DNA of 52,612 bases, taken from the NCBI GenBank assembly GCA_037074765.1, contig JBAMDO010000305.1:1-52612 (forward strand). Reading direction: 5' to 3'. The DNA comes from Mansonella perstans (Eukaryota; Nematoda; Chromadorea; Rhabditida; Onchocercidae). The position numbers were made by a program, and so were the translations under genes. The stretch's first letter is position 1. Each line of letters opens with the position of its first letter. Of the stretch, positions 1 through 11,984 are shown in pieces. Under the pieces are notes generated by a model. It saw nothing but the letters and a program-made list of their open reading frames with translations. It had not been told where the DNA came from and made no database searches.

Positions 1-618
1 ATGATTGAGATGACATGTTTTAAACAAGTTTATTTGTTGCAAGTGCTCTTTCAAAAAGAATGAAAAACTCTACGGTATGCATGTCCCCGTTACTTGTTCA
101 TCTCCACTCCTTCTCAATATCGTCCTTTCCCCGTTCATTGGTATTTTCCCGTGACTAATCGAATTATCTCTCGTTGTCTACGTTTTCATTGACATATGTA
201 TATTTATATTCGTAAACACAATGCTCAAATTTTCTATTGCTATTTTTGCTCTTTTACATTTAATGTTTTCTTTATTTTTTCAATTCTTATTTATTTTTTT
301 TTAATTTTTAAAATGTTCAATTCAATTTTAATTTTAAATTTAGCAACTTGGACAAATTATTTTTAACAATGCTTATAGGCATTATAAGGTGTGATAGTTC
401 CGTTGGATGGAAATTCGCAGATGTTCTTTTTAAAAATCATATTATTGATTTATTTTTTTTACTTATTTCCAATGTAAAATGAAACGAAAACATTTCATTG
501 AATTTAAATAGATATATTATTGAATAATTTAATCAGTTGAATATGAAATCCAGAGATGTTCCGCTTAAAAATAATATCATTAATCAAATATGAAAGCATT
601 TCAATTGATTATTTTTAG
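1..618. other. AT-rich intergenic region
   Basis: I see no coding exon here. The sequence is A/T-rich with poly-T runs. The stretch ending at about 619 (..TTATTTTTAG) is a possible trans-splice or 5' UTR acceptor for the secreted protein gene that starts at 646. Confidence 0.5.
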
Positions 619-645
619 GATCTTTTAAAGGATTAACAAAATTAG

Positions 646-1659
646 ATGTGGATATACGCAATACTTGCCTTAGCAAAGATGACAATTGCTAAGGAATGTA
701 GAAATGAGGAATGTGAAATGAATTGGCCCGGTGCAGTTTGTCGTAATGGACGATGTGCTTGCCCACAGGATTCCATTAGGTTAGTATATGATCAGACAAA
801 AATAGCTATAATGAAAATATTTTATGTTGAATTATAAGGCGAGACAAAACCAATAATCATGAAATATTTGAATGGGATATGTTGAATTATAAGCACAGAC
901 AAAACCGTAATGACGGAGTATTTTACGAATTAAATTATGGGATAGACAAAAACACGTAATGACGAAAATATTTTACGTTGAATTTTAAGGACATAGAAAA
1001 ATTCAAAAAATATATTAAAGAAAAAATTAGATACAGCAATGCAGAAGGAGAAGTGATTCCAATGGTTGGATATGTTTATCGCTGACAGATGCTAGTACGG
1101 GAATGCTTGGACCACCGTTTACATGTCCATTACCGAATGGTGCCGGATACCGATCAATATTGTACCGTAACGATGAACCAGTATTTTGTCAAACATTTGA
1201 AGAGAATAATTGTCCAAAAGGATATGAATGTATACAATCAATTATACTAACAACTGCACCAGGAAATGGTGTTTGTTGTCCACGAAAAGGTAATTTTAAA
1301 ATTCAACTTTTTTGTTTCTTTAATTTTGAAATTTTGATTTTTTTTTTTGAAAATTTTTCTAAATTTAAACAAATTATTTTGATAGCTCGATAAAATTTTC
1401 TCTTTGAAAATTCAATTTTTTTTCAATAAAAATTTTTAGGATTTTTTTTTTTTTTTTTGCAGAAACAGCCTGTCTTCAGCCAGTTTATCAATCAAAAGAT
1501 GGATGGCTTATTCGTTGGTATTTCAACGGTGAAACATGTGAATCATTTCGATGGAATCCTGAAGTTAAAACAAGCGCAAATAATTTTGTCACTAAAGAAC
1601 ATTGTCTGTCATATTGCGCTTTCATAAACAATCAATCAATCAATCAGTCAATCCAATAA
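646..1659 (+). CDS. Secreted EB-module/lustrin/Kunitz-like protein
   Basis: Three phase-compatible exons (646-779, 1096-1289, 1463-1659) encode about 174 residues. Exon 1 gives a signal peptide (about residues 1-15, MWIYAILALAKMTIA) and an EB-like Cys-rich module (CRNEECEMNWPGAVCRNGRC). Exon 2 encodes a lustrin-type Cys repeat ending GNGVCCPRK. Exon 3 encodes a Kunitz/BPTI-type fold: the first Cys in ETACLQP, then RWYFNGETC, NNF and EHCLSYC. Only four of the six canonical Kunitz cysteines are present: the pair forming the second disulphide beside the reactive loop is missing, so classical tight protease inhibition is doubtful. The exon 2 acceptor (GCTAG at 1091-1095) is weaker than exon 3's poly-T..GCAG. 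A likely leader acceptor lies at about 619 and an AATAAA at about 1690. The product is probably exported. The domain calls are firm; the physiological role is unknown. Confidence 0.82.
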
Positions 1660-4520
1660 ATTATTTTTAAAAATGCATAAATTATTTTCAAATAAACTTT
1701 TTTTTAAAAAAAAAGGTCCATAAACTTATTGAATTGATAAATAAATTAATATAAGTAAAAAAAAATTAAAACGAAATAAATTAAGTAGCAAATTTCTTTT
1801 TTTATTTGTAACAAATGGGAATAATATTAATTTAATATTTCGAGATTTCGCTGCAAAATTTGAAAAAAAAAATACAACTAAAATTTTTGCGCTCTTTCAT
1901 TTTCTTCTTTCCTTTTATTTCAGTTCTTTTTTTCGAGAAATTTTTCATAATTAAAACTTTTCAAAAAAAATTTTTTTTTAATACAAAGATATGACGAAGA
2001 AAAGAATGGAAATAATTAAAGGGAAACATGTTTTAATTATAAGGACGCGACATCTTCAAATAGCAGAAAAAATTTTAATTTAAAAATATTTGAATGCAAG
2101 TAGCAAATGAAACGTTTTTTTTTTTCCTTTTTTTGGAGTTTCAAAATATTTCATTATAAGAGATAATGAAACTTCGAAAACTTTTCAGCGTTGACAATTC
2201 TCGTCAAAAATACTATCAAATATATCTTATCAAATAAACATTTTTCAGCTTTTTTTTATTATTCTATTTTATGCCATGAAGTATTTTTCGGCTTAATCTT
2301 TCTAATATATTTATATGCTGTAAGTAGTAAAGATGAATTGAAATAATAATGAAATAGTAAAGATGAATTGAAATAATAATGAAATAGAATTGTAAATCTT
2401 TCCAAGTTTCCCACTGTTACCATTTCTAACTTAAGCATTTAATTTGTATATGGTGATGATAAATTGTTAATCTAATATTAACTTATTATTATTATTATTT
2501 ATAACCATTTTCTTTCACATCTATCAATTTCTCGTAATATGATTCAGCAGCATAACAGGCAGTGAATAATATGTTGTGATTATGCCAGATTGCATTTTTA
2601 AATGAAATATTTCAAAATATGACTGGAAATTGGAGAAAGCATAATTACTTAAATGTATAAATAGCCAAATAATTTAAACTGTAATCATATTTTAGAGGCA
2701 GTTAATTTGTTCTATGAAAATGTGTAAATTTTGCAAAAAAAAAATCTTTCATTTCTTTTTTGAAATGAAAGACAATTTAAAAATTATTTTGTAATTATCG
2801 ATATACGGCTTTTCTTGCTTTCTTCGTTAATTAGCTTCATTAATTATTATTTTTCACTTGAAAACTAATGGAATGATGATAAAATTTGTTCAGCATTATT
2901 AATTCATAAATGATACCAATAATTGAAGAATGAAAATTTTTTTGGCGTGTTTTATTTAAAATAACTCTTGGGTTATGTAAATTTGTTTTAAAATCAAATT
3001 CTGGGCTTTTCAATTAAATCAATTGCTGCATCATTTCATTAGCTGATTAATTACCAAAGCGGTACTAATTTCCATTATTAGCTGTCAATTATTATCTTGG
3101 TTATGATTTATAAGTCATTGTGCATGACTCTTATAAGATTTGTTTTTAAATAATAAATGAAATATTTTCCGCAAAAGATAATCTGACTGATAATAATTTT
3201 TTCGACTGGCCATCAAAAAACAGTTTTAAGACTGGTTATCTTAGAAAAATCTTAATAACTGATTAATAATTTAACTAATTGATTATCAGAAAGAAATTTC
3301 ATTAGTTAATCATTAAAAGATAATCCGATTGCTTGATTCTGAAAAGACAATCTTATCGATTTCTTATCAGTAGCCCACTATCACTTCTTTATCCTAAGGA
3401 TATATAGTATTGTACATATTTTAATATAATTAACAAAATTAGCCTTAATTAGTATTGCACATGTTTTAATATAATTGACAAAATTAATTTTAATTAGTAA
3501 ATCATTTAATTAATAAACATAGAAGTAATCGGAATGATGAATGAAATGAAATTAAACAAATTAAATAAAAATTGCTAAAAATTATTTCATAAAAAAGACT
3601 AAAAAGATTGCTTTAAAAATGATCAAAAAAGAAATACTATAGCATGGTTGAAGTTTGTTAGAAATCGAGAAAAAGTTTAAAATATTGTAAATGATTAATT
3701 GAAGACGAGATAAAAACAATCCGCACAATCACATGTTTTTTCAATTTCAAGAACAATTTTTTTAATAGGTTTGTGCCTAAATTGCTATTTCCCGTCTTTA
3801 TCACTTCTTGCTCTTGCTTCTGTTCCCGCTTTTACCGCCTCCCGTAACTTCTTATCAGTTCATTGATAACTTTTGAACTTTAGGGAAATACAAATATGAT
3901 AAGCTTACAATAAAATAAATGCACCAAACAATGCTTGTTTTTTTTTTTAATTTTTAAAATTTTGAGAAATAAATGTCTTTAATTAGTTATTACTAGAATA
4001 TTTGTCTTATATTCAGATATATTTATATTTCCGAAAAGTGATAAACTGGAAAACAGTTATATATAATTTTCTAACTTGAATACTGTTAGAATTGAAATGG
4101 ATCAATAAGGAATAATGTTTGTTGAAGTAGATGTTTTTTTTATTTCTTCTTTTAAATTATTGATTTTTTTTTACGAATTCTAATTTGCCATTGCGTGCAA
4201 CATGTAAAGCTAATTAATATAAAATGATTTATTATAGCGTTATGAGATTATTGCGTGAAAATTGCAGAATTTTTTTAATCCTACATGTAAACACCTTTTA
4301 TGTTCACACTAGATTAATGTTAAATATTAACTTTAATTATTGAATTTAATTAAGGTGAATATTTCAGATTAAATGATCCTTGTGCATTTGCTTAATTCAA
4401 ATTTTGCTATAAACTATAAATTAGTTTTTTGAAATTTTAATTCTAAAAAGAATTTTTTTCCAGATTAAAATAATTAATCTTCAAATTTCCTTTCATTTTC
4501 AAATCTTCTACTTGTTGAAA
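1660..4520. other. Intergenic region with short tandem repeats
   Basis: No exon I can support. It contains a directly repeated segment of about 29 bp (about 2326-2384), a near-duplicate AT-rich segment of about 55 bp (about 3408-3500), and many A/T homopolymers. The last few hundred bases presumably hold the promoter of the downstream DNTTIP1-like gene. Confidence 0.45.
2326..2384. repeat. Short tandem duplication
   Basis: Two adjacent copies of a roughly 29-bp unit beginning GTAAAGATGAATTGAAATAA. The copies are essentially identical, which suggests a recent slippage-type duplication in intergenic DNA. Confidence 0.7.
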
Positions 4521-7500
4521 ATGTTCGAAAGTCACGGTACCGGAAATGGTAATGGTAATAAGCTAAATTTACGAACTGAAATTTTGGAAGGATTATTAGC
4601 ATCAATGGGTGATGGAAAAAATGCAAAAGTGAATTTATTGAAACAAACAGTTATGCGAAATAAAACGGATATGGCGGGTGATGCTTTTCGATCGCTCGAT
4701 TTAATGCGACAGGTTACATATATGATGTATCTATCGCTTATCTTAACTTTCACATTTTCTCTATTCAAATTCTCAATCAATAACCCTGAGTGTAAAATAG
4801 ATAGTGAATTAAAGTACGGTGTTTATCTATAACTTATTTTAAATTAATCCAAAATTGCTAATTTTAAACTTTAGCTGAAAGCATGTAAATTTCATGACTG
4901 AGAATATAATTTATTTTATTACAATTTCGATTTTGAAAATTTTCAATTTAATTGTTAAAAAAATATTTTAAAGTGAGAAAATATTTCGTAATCATAATTA
5001 ATTCGGAATTTGGGCATAAAATAAAGAGAAAATTTGTAATTTAATGGATTGGAAAATTTATGCTTATTTTTCAATATTCATACTTTTTAATAAAAATTTG
5101 TAAACGAAATATTTCATAACATGAAAAATTATATTTGAATTTGTTAGGTTTTTCAATCCGAAATGACCGATGAATTTCGACAAATCATTGAACGACATTT
5201 AAGAACAACTTTTTCTCCAGCACTGGAAAATCTTCGAAGAAATGGATTGGTTTGTGTTGAAGATTTTATTATAAATTTTTCTTATTTTCATGAAACATAC
5301 TATTATTTGTAATTGAAGGAGCACAAAAAAAGCTATTCATCAAATTTAAAAAGCAATTCTAGAGAAAGCAAATAATATATGATTGTTAAATTAAATAATC
5401 ATATGAAATTGTCGATATTTACTACATTTTTCATGTTGTTTTCAAGCGCATACGTGAACATATCACGCGTTTTCCGTATGTTTTGTTTTCGTGTTTCATA
5501 ATTATTCTTTTTGATCATCTGTTTTTTTCATTTTCTATTTAGGAAGTAACGGAAGATGATATTAAGTGTTTATGTCGTAGCATTCTTGAAGAAGCTAAAA
5601 AACCATTTCTCTGTGAGAAACAAACAGAAAGTTTTTCGGAAAGAGGATTAGAATCTCCAAGGTAAGTTATTTCTCTATTTTTTTTCGAGTTATTAAAATT
5701 TAGAGTTTTTTAGATTTCGATTTAATATTTATCATAGTTTTTTTTCTATTTCTTTGTTTTACGGGATCCCATTCATTTTATCAATTAGTTAAGGCTTGAC
5801 TATCAGACATCATTCAGTGTTAAATAAGCATTTTAAAAATGTTCAATTCAGAAGAGGAACTATGCTTTTAAAAGGGTAAAATATGATTATTCTTAGATAG
5901 TCAAGCCCATCATTGGGAAAAAATGGAATTGTAAGAGAAGATTATGTAAGTATACGCACTGTCACTTCGAATTTGTTAGTTTTCCGGTTAGTACTGAATC
6001 AAATCTGGATAGTGAAGCAAGTGTTGCTAATTCGCATCAACGTTCAGCAACAATTCTTCCACGTGGAAGGAAGCGTGGTCGTCCACCCAAAGTTAGATTT
6101 TGTTAATTTTTATAAAAACTTTTTTTATCTTTATAGTGAAGTCACTGTCATATGGTTGATATGCTTCGCATTTGTTGGTTTCGACTTTTCAGACATTTTC
6201 AGACAGATAATCTCGACCGAAGCACTCCATCATATGTCCATATCAGTGAAATAATTACTGAATTAGATTTGGCTAAGGTATTTTCTCTTGTGTTTATTGT
6301 TTCTGGTTGAATGAGTATTGCTATTATTTTATCGTGCAATAAGGCTACTGCATTTATAGATGTAAAAGCTGATGTTAGATAAACCGAAATCCTAAATACT
6401 GATTGTAGAATTTAAAATATAAAAGTATGCTTTATCATAATAATGTGTTTTTTCGTAACAATTAAAACTTTTATATATCATTCTTGCAGTGGAATCCAGA
6501 TCGTGTATGTACATCATCGCAGTTTATTCTTATATCGAAAGTATCTCGGTTGCTGATGCTGCAGAATTATCAAGAGTTACTTATGAAATATCCAACCATT
6601 TTTCGAGTAATTTGAATTCACTGAATTAATTTTAAAGATGAAAGATATTATTCAACCTTATTAATTTGAAAAAATTTGGATTTGAAATCATGTATAATTC
6701 AATGTTATTGTCTACGTCTTTTCCCTTTCTTCTTTGTCGGAAATGAGATAAGTAGTTTAACGCCAATTTCCGAGATATTTAATCTGATCTGGTATATCAT
6801 TTATTTCTTAATTCAGTATTTCATTTGTTTCCTGAAAACGTTAATGAGTTGATTTTTCCATTATTCCATACTATTTTTAACAGCTATTTTGTAAGTAAAT
6901 AAATAATACCTTTACATGAACTGTAATCTTTAGCAACAGTGGTACAGTATTTTTTACTCAAAATAATGTTCATTTTTAGATGTAATCAATTTTGTTTTAT
7001 TTAAATTCATGTTATGCTTATGTTAACATCTTTAAATCAAATTTTTCAGTATAATAGTGATGAAATGGATCGAAAATGGCTAGTCAAAAATCGACTTACA
7101 ACTCGATTAAGTGGTAAAATTTACTTGTTGTTATTGAACGATGCTGCCGAAATTGCTGTTGCTGAAACGTTTTCGTTAGTTTTTCTTTTCTCCTTTTTTT
7201 ATTCTGGATTTTGCATCTTTTTCAACTTTTCTGAAAATTCTTTATTCTAATTAGTATCTAATAAGTACTATACGGTTATAAGAAAAATTAAATTGTGGTA
7301 GATAGAAATTAAAACAAACACTGCATTAAAATAGCTCACATTTTCTGAAAACTGATTACAGTACATTACTGTCGGAATTTGAATGGGATGAACTTTAGTT
7401 CCTTTTTTTAATATTTTGGAATGTTATCAAGTAATTTCAGCAATTCATTTCCAAAAGACTGTAATTTTTGATTAGAGAGAACTTTTCATAGGATGAGCTT

Positions 7501-8194
7501 TTAGTTATTTTCACTTTATGGTGCTCTTTGTAGTGTCGTGAACAACGCGAATTCTTAGTTGGTCGAATGAGTTTATTAAACTGGAAATTTTTTTTTTCAT
7601 ATGACGCAGCATTACCATGAACATCATAAATTCTTGCTCATTGGGGTGAATTTGCTGATTTATGTGCATATGAGCTATTCATAAGAATGAGATTTAATTT
7701 CATTTATTAATTATATCATTTTTACTGATGTAATGTCAATTTACTCTTAAGGGAATATATTGATAGAAGTATTTCACTGTATTTTTAATATATTGTTAGA
7801 AGTGTTTTATTGTATTTTTAGCTTTTTATTTCAATATTGAGACCGTTTTGCTATTCAAATAGATAACATATGGAGATCCACTTGATGCGAATAAATTATA
7901 GAACATGTGAATTATTTTTGGAACAAAATTTCATCAAAAGATGAGTGAATTTGAGAAGTTGGTTTTAAGAAGGTCGCTTATATGTTATAATTTTCTTTCT
8001 GATATGACACATGATTAGAATGAATAGATTATACGATTGAAATTTGTCAGTAATATTCAATTTTTATCAACAATTTTTTTTCCAGATATGTGGTTGATGT
8101 TTTGAAATGCTTTGCATTTTGCGTACCACCATCAATGATTCTAAAAATGAAGCAAGAAATGCGAAAAGTTTTTGATACGTCAAAAAACACTTGA
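4521..8194 (+). CDS. DNTTIP1: DNTTIP1 (TdIF1) orthologue, MiDAC complex subunit
   Basis: Eight exons fit in phase: 4521-4712, 5148-5249, 5543-5661, 5980-6091, 6203-6277, 6490-6606, 7050-7174 and 8086-8194, giving about 316 residues, close to the roughly 330 of the vertebrate protein. The N-terminal part (LDLMRQVFQSEMTDEFRQII.., ..CRSILEEAKKPF) matches the helical dimerisation domain. An AT-hook follows (PRGRKRGRPPK, exon 4). The C-terminal part (KWNPDRV.., DRKWLVKNRLTTRLSGKIYL, then ..PPSMILKMKQEMRKV) matches the DNA-binding SKI/SNO/DAC-like domain and C-terminal helix of DNTTIP1. In animals this protein scaffolds HDAC1/2 with an ELM2-SANT subunit in the mitotic deacetylase complex, so a nuclear chromatin role is expected. 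Uncertain points: exon 4 has two in-frame acceptors 12 nt apart (5980 or 5992), and exon 7 could end at 7168 or 7174. Intron 3 carries a small foldback element. Confidence 0.9.
5793..5907. mobile_element. Small foldback/MITE-like element in a DNTTIP1 intron
   Basis: A segment of about 115 bp is bounded by perfect 12-bp terminal inverted repeats, GGCTTGACTATC at 5793-5804 and GATAGTCAAGCC at 5896-5907. It lies inside the intron between exons 3 and 4 of the DNTTIP1-like gene and has no coding capacity. The form is that of a non-autonomous DNA transposon; the family is not identified. Confidence 0.6.
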
Positions 8195-9715
8195 AATAAT
8201 ATATCTTGGTAAAAATACAGGTTGATAGGAATGCCTTACGTTTTATGACACCTTAATACATCGTTGGATTAACTAATACAGGTTTTATTTGTGGTAGCAT
8301 TTCATATTCTAAATAATTTTTCTATGAAATTTAGTTTAATAATTTCAAGGTTTGAAACATAAAATCTTTTCAAGTCATTTTCATGATTTTAAAATTTAAT
8401 TTAGTATTTTTTAAAATGAAATATTGGGAATTATTTCTTTATGTTGTGCTTCATAATTTTTTTTGAAATAATTAATGACTAAATTTTTTTACTATCTTTT
8501 GTTTCCAAATATATGAATAGCGTCACATAGTGAAGAAGTTACAATATGCGAAAGTAGAAAATCCATTATTTAAAACATAAAACTTACTGTTGTTATTTCC
8601 AGTACAGTAGTAATATACTTTTTATTTCATTTTATCTGGATTTGTCGCGTACAACTAATGTGTAATGTTTGTTTGACTACATGTAATTTGCCTACTTCTT
8701 CTGATAAGATTTGTCATCTTGTTTCTCATTTGACTATCTATTTTAATCTGAAAAAACTAGTCAGACTCTTTTTAATTATGTTTTGGTTCCATAATCTTTC
8801 AGTGGTTTTTAATGTGGTTATTTTAAATTGATTCTTGTGGTGATTTTTATTTTCACTGTGATATGCATTCGTCTGGTGATATATACATAATAAAAAAATA
8901 TTACTTTATGTGAAAGAATGAAAAGTAATTTAAGGTTTTTCCAGGAAGAAAAATAAAATTGAATAAAAAGGTGGAAACTCTTTTTTTGCTCGTATATTCT
9001 AGATTCAGATCTTTCGCTTAAATCATTTTAAAATGGTTGTTCACATCAAAAATAAGTCAGTCTAATATGTGGATGGTTGATTTGCAGGAAGATAAGAATT
9101 GATTGATTTCTTTTTTTTAATATTTATTTTTTTTGAATTACCTGGTAAGTGATTAGTTTCGGTATTGCTTAGAAATTTCCGTTTAGTTATTTTTTATTTT
9201 ATGTACTTTTTGTTTGGAAATTCTAGCTAATGAAAATATCTAGATAATAGAAAGAATCTAAGAAGCATTTAGGCAATAAAAAAAGAAGATTTAACTTCCA
9301 TTGATTTTTTACAGTCAAAATAAATTCTGCTCAATGAAATTTACCTTCTTTTTTTTTTTTGGGAAGTACATTCGGAAGGTTGTGAACCATATCCATTGTT
9401 ATGAAAAAAAAATAGAAAAAAACTAGAGCTAAGTTTATCGGATGGATATGCTTTAGGTCATATTTCAAAATGTCATCAGTTCATTTGTTAAGCAAATTAG
9501 CTGAATTTGTTAGTTATAAGTTGTTAAATTTTGCATAAAAAAAACACTGGACTTAGTTTCATTTTCCAACTTCGTGAATTTTGATTTTATTTGATTTTAT
9601 CATTTTGAAAAAATACCTTTCAGTTATTTAATTAACTCACGTTACTTGATAATTTAGTAATCAAATCCAATATTTATGCTTCTCTATCATTAACAATATT
9701 CCCTGCTCATCAAAA
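8195..9715. other. Intergenic region downstream of DNTTIP1
   Basis: No convincing exon on either strand. It is A/T-rich with several AATAAA-like sites (for example near 8888 and 8955) that could serve as distal polyadenylation signals. Otherwise nothing is recognised. Confidence 0.4.
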
Positions 9716-9718
9716 CAT

Positions 9719-10103
9719 CTTGAGTGAACTAGTTCTAGGTGGCAGTGGAGGAGGGGTTTTTTTTGTCCTGAGAATTCTCTTCAAAAGGCAATTGAAAATT
9801 TTAAACTTCATCTCCTGAATTTCCTTCTCACGTTTTGATAGCTGTACCGTCCCAGTCAAGCTCTCGCTGACACTGTCTTCGGTGCGAATCGTTAAACCAC
9901 CGAGTAGTTTAACTTAAATCAAAAATTTCGAAATATATATAATATTTCAATTTTCGTTTTACCGAATAAGTAAAGAATCGATGAAAGTAACGGTAAATCG
10001 GGACGTTGTTTCCTGCTCTGAAACCTTACCAGATGGAGATTCTTTGATGTAAAGCTTTAATCGCAATAACTTGAACCTGCGGAACGATCATCATCGAGCT
10101 TCA
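9719..10103 (-). pseudogene. Coding-like minus-strand stretch, possible remnant exons
   Basis: Two adjacent stretches look protein-coding on the minus strand. One (about 10103 down to 9965) reads ..YIKESPSGKVSEQETTSRF.. and ends at a GTAAAA donor. The other (about 9910 down to 9719) reads GGLTIRTEDSVSESLTGTVQ, then KREKEIQEM, and a proline-rich PPPLPPR motif typical of SH3 ligands, ending in TGA. The roughly 50-bp gap between them has intron form (GT..TTTAAG), but the best-looking frames are not phase-compatible and I find no start. The upstream end runs into rDNA-like sequence. It may be a decayed or truncated gene. No family is recognised. Confidence 0.3.
10040..10090 (+). pseudogene. 18S rRNA 3'-end relic
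   Basis: The core TTTAATCGCAA..CTTGAACC followed by GAACCTGCGGAACGATCATC resembles the conserved 3' terminus of nuclear 18S rRNA, with the part between the two motifs deleted. Upstream 18S sequence is absent. It lies in the correct order before a 5.8S end and a 28S fragment, so it is part of one decayed rDNA relic. Confidence 0.65.
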
Positions 10104-10248
10104 AAAAACAACATAACAACAGTTATTTTGTCAATTATTATCATTATTCACTAAAAATATTATTTATTAGCAACATACATGAATATATATATATAAAGTT
10201 GCTATTAATAATAGATAGATTAATATTAGAGAATAGTTAATAATAATT

Positions 10249-10292
10249 AATGGTGCATTCCCAATGTTACGTCTAATTGAGTATCAATCAAT
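10249..10292 (+). pseudogene. 5.8S rRNA 3'-end relic
   Basis: The stretch TGGTGCATTCCCAATGTTAC followed by GTCTAATTGAG and a CAATC end resembles the 3' part of nematode 5.8S rRNA (..ATTCCCAATGGTACGTCTGG..), with several substitutions. The 5' two-thirds of 5.8S is not visible. It lies between the 18S-end relic and the 28S fragment, as expected for an rDNA unit. Confidence 0.6.
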
Positions 10293-10678
10293 AAATTTTA
10301 CATTAAATAATTCATTATTTTAAACAAAACTTTATGCAATAAAATTTTGTTTAAAAGAATGAAAAAAAAGGAATTATGTGAAATAATTTATTGCATCAGG
10401 CGACAACTGAAAATAAATATATGCAATGCCTTGATAGGTAATAAAATAAAGTAAGAAATAAAAATAGTATGTTACTATTTTTGCTATTTCTTATTTCTAT
10501 AAAATATATTGAACAAATATTTTAAATCTTTCATTGAAACATTATAATGGTAAGGAAAGATCTAAATTATTATTATTCATTATTGTAATGAATTGATTGT
10601 TTAATTTGTTTTTGTTACAATATCATAAAAATATAACAAATAAATGAATGAATGAATCGTTCAATATATTATCATTTA
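10293..10678 (+). other. ITS2-like spacer of the rDNA relic
   Basis: This AT-rich, non-coding sequence fills the place of ITS2 between the 5.8S 3' end and the start of 28S homology. It is assigned by position; spacers are not conserved enough to recognise by sequence. Confidence 0.4.
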
Positions 10679-11590
10679 TTTGACCTCAACTGAGTCGTAA
10701 TTACTCGCTGAATTAAAGCATATAATTAACAGGATTTCCTTAGTAACGGCGAGTGAAAAGGAAAACAACGCTGAATCCAATAGGTAATTAATTATATGAA
10801 AATGTAGCGTCCGTAACATATCTTTACATGCAAAGTCCCCTTTAGTGAGGCTACAATTCATAGAATGTGCTAGACCTATAACGATGAAAAAAGTTACGGT
10901 AGGTTATTCCTTAGATTATAACGATGAAAAAAGTTACGGTAAGTTATTCCCTAGATCCGGGTTGTTTGAGATTGCAGGTCAAAGAGGGTAGTAAACCTCA
11001 TTTAAGGCTCAATACGACCATGAAACCGATAGCAAACAAGTACCGTGAGAGAAAGTTGCAAAGAACTTTGAAGAGAGAGTTCAAGAGGGCGTGAAATCGT
11101 TGAGATGGAAATGGATAGAGTTAACGAAACTTATCGATATTTAACTGATTAATTTAACACTGCTTATTGATTTATTATTTATGAATAATGAATAAAATGA
11201 TATTAAAGAGATGAATGCTAAATTAAACAATGATTGGTGTATCTATCGAGAGTTTCGTTTTAGCATGTAATGAAGCTAATTTTTGCTGCACCAATCTCTT
11301 CAATTAATAATTGAAATTTTTTGAAATCTTAAAAATATGTTTTCAGTATATCTTAAAATCCCAAATGTGTAACTTTCAATTTTGTAATTCGTGATAGTCG
11401 ATTATATTTTATTAATTACATTTGCATGTAATCGCATGAGAATAAATGTTGTTGAAACAATTGATAAAATTATAGTCTATTATCACCTATCTGACCCGTC
11501 TTGAAACACGAACCAAGGAGTTTAATATATACGCAACTTATTGGGTAGTAAACCTTTTTATAAAAGCATAATGAAAGTAAAGATTATCAT
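10679..11590 (+). rRNA. 28S rRNA 5' fragment (decayed relic)
   Basis: Begins with the 28S start motif (GACCTCAACTGAGTCGTAAT, then CGCTGAATTAAAGCATATAA) and continues through conserved 28S segments: TTAGTAACGGCGAGTGAAAA, CAAGTACCGTGAGAGAAAGT, AACTTTGAAGAGAGAGTTCA and AGAGGGCGTGAAA. After an AT-rich D2-like expansion it resumes with TATCTGACCCGTCTTGAAAC and CAAGGAGTTTAA near 11490-11525. It ends at about 11590, far short of a full 28S. Numerous substitutions, losses in normally invariant stems, and an internal tandem duplication (about 10868-10950) show a non-functional pseudogene rather than an active locus. Confidence 0.85.
10868..10950 (+). repeat. Tandem duplication inside the 28S relic
   Basis: Two copies of a roughly 46-bp unit containing TATAACGATGAAAAAAGTTA and ending in TTATTCC(T/C)TAGAT lie side by side within the 28S-like sequence. 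A duplication at this position is one sign that the rRNA copy is non-functional. Confidence 0.7.
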
Positions 11591-11679
11591 TTTGTATAAT
11601 TGATATGTGATCTATATATGTATATTTCTTATATATTATAATATATTACACAAACGTAAAACAAATTCCATTCACTGAT

Positions 11680-11980
11680 TTTGTTGTCGAAAAATAAAGG
11701 CAAGAATTTTTATTTCTTAAGCCATTAGCAGTTCGTCCATCCTTTTTTCGTTATTGAAAAAAATGCTTGAAGTTTGGTTCGAAAAAATATCTGGTAGGTC
11801 CTAAAAATCGCTAATTGCCTTCTAATTAATTAATTAATTAGAACCGGTTAGAAGAAAATTCATCGTGGGTTAATACGATATTAATCCTATTGTTGATTTC
11901 ACTATTGGTAAAAACTTGGCATTTCAAAAGTTAAGATTAAGACAGAAATGTAATATCAAGCAATTCATTATTTCTCTGTG
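11680..11980 (-). repeat. Old, inverted fragment of the mini-collagen repeat unit (5' flank)
   Basis: The stretch with AAAGGCAAGAATTTTTATTT, ..AATTAATTAATTAGAACCG.. and ..GATTTCACTATTGGTA is a diverged reverse-complement match to the flank lying 0.6-1 kb upstream of each mini-collagen ORF in the array (for example around 49.9-50.25 kb). The same segment recurs near 30.44-30.80 kb. It lies on the expected side of the collagen relic at 12.9-13.15 kb, supporting a single ancient inverted copy now split by LTR insertions. Confidence 0.6.
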
Positions 11981-11984
11981 CTGT

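Noticed and set aside
10676..10861. 61-codon minus ORF
   Set aside because: It is antisense to the 28S rRNA relic.
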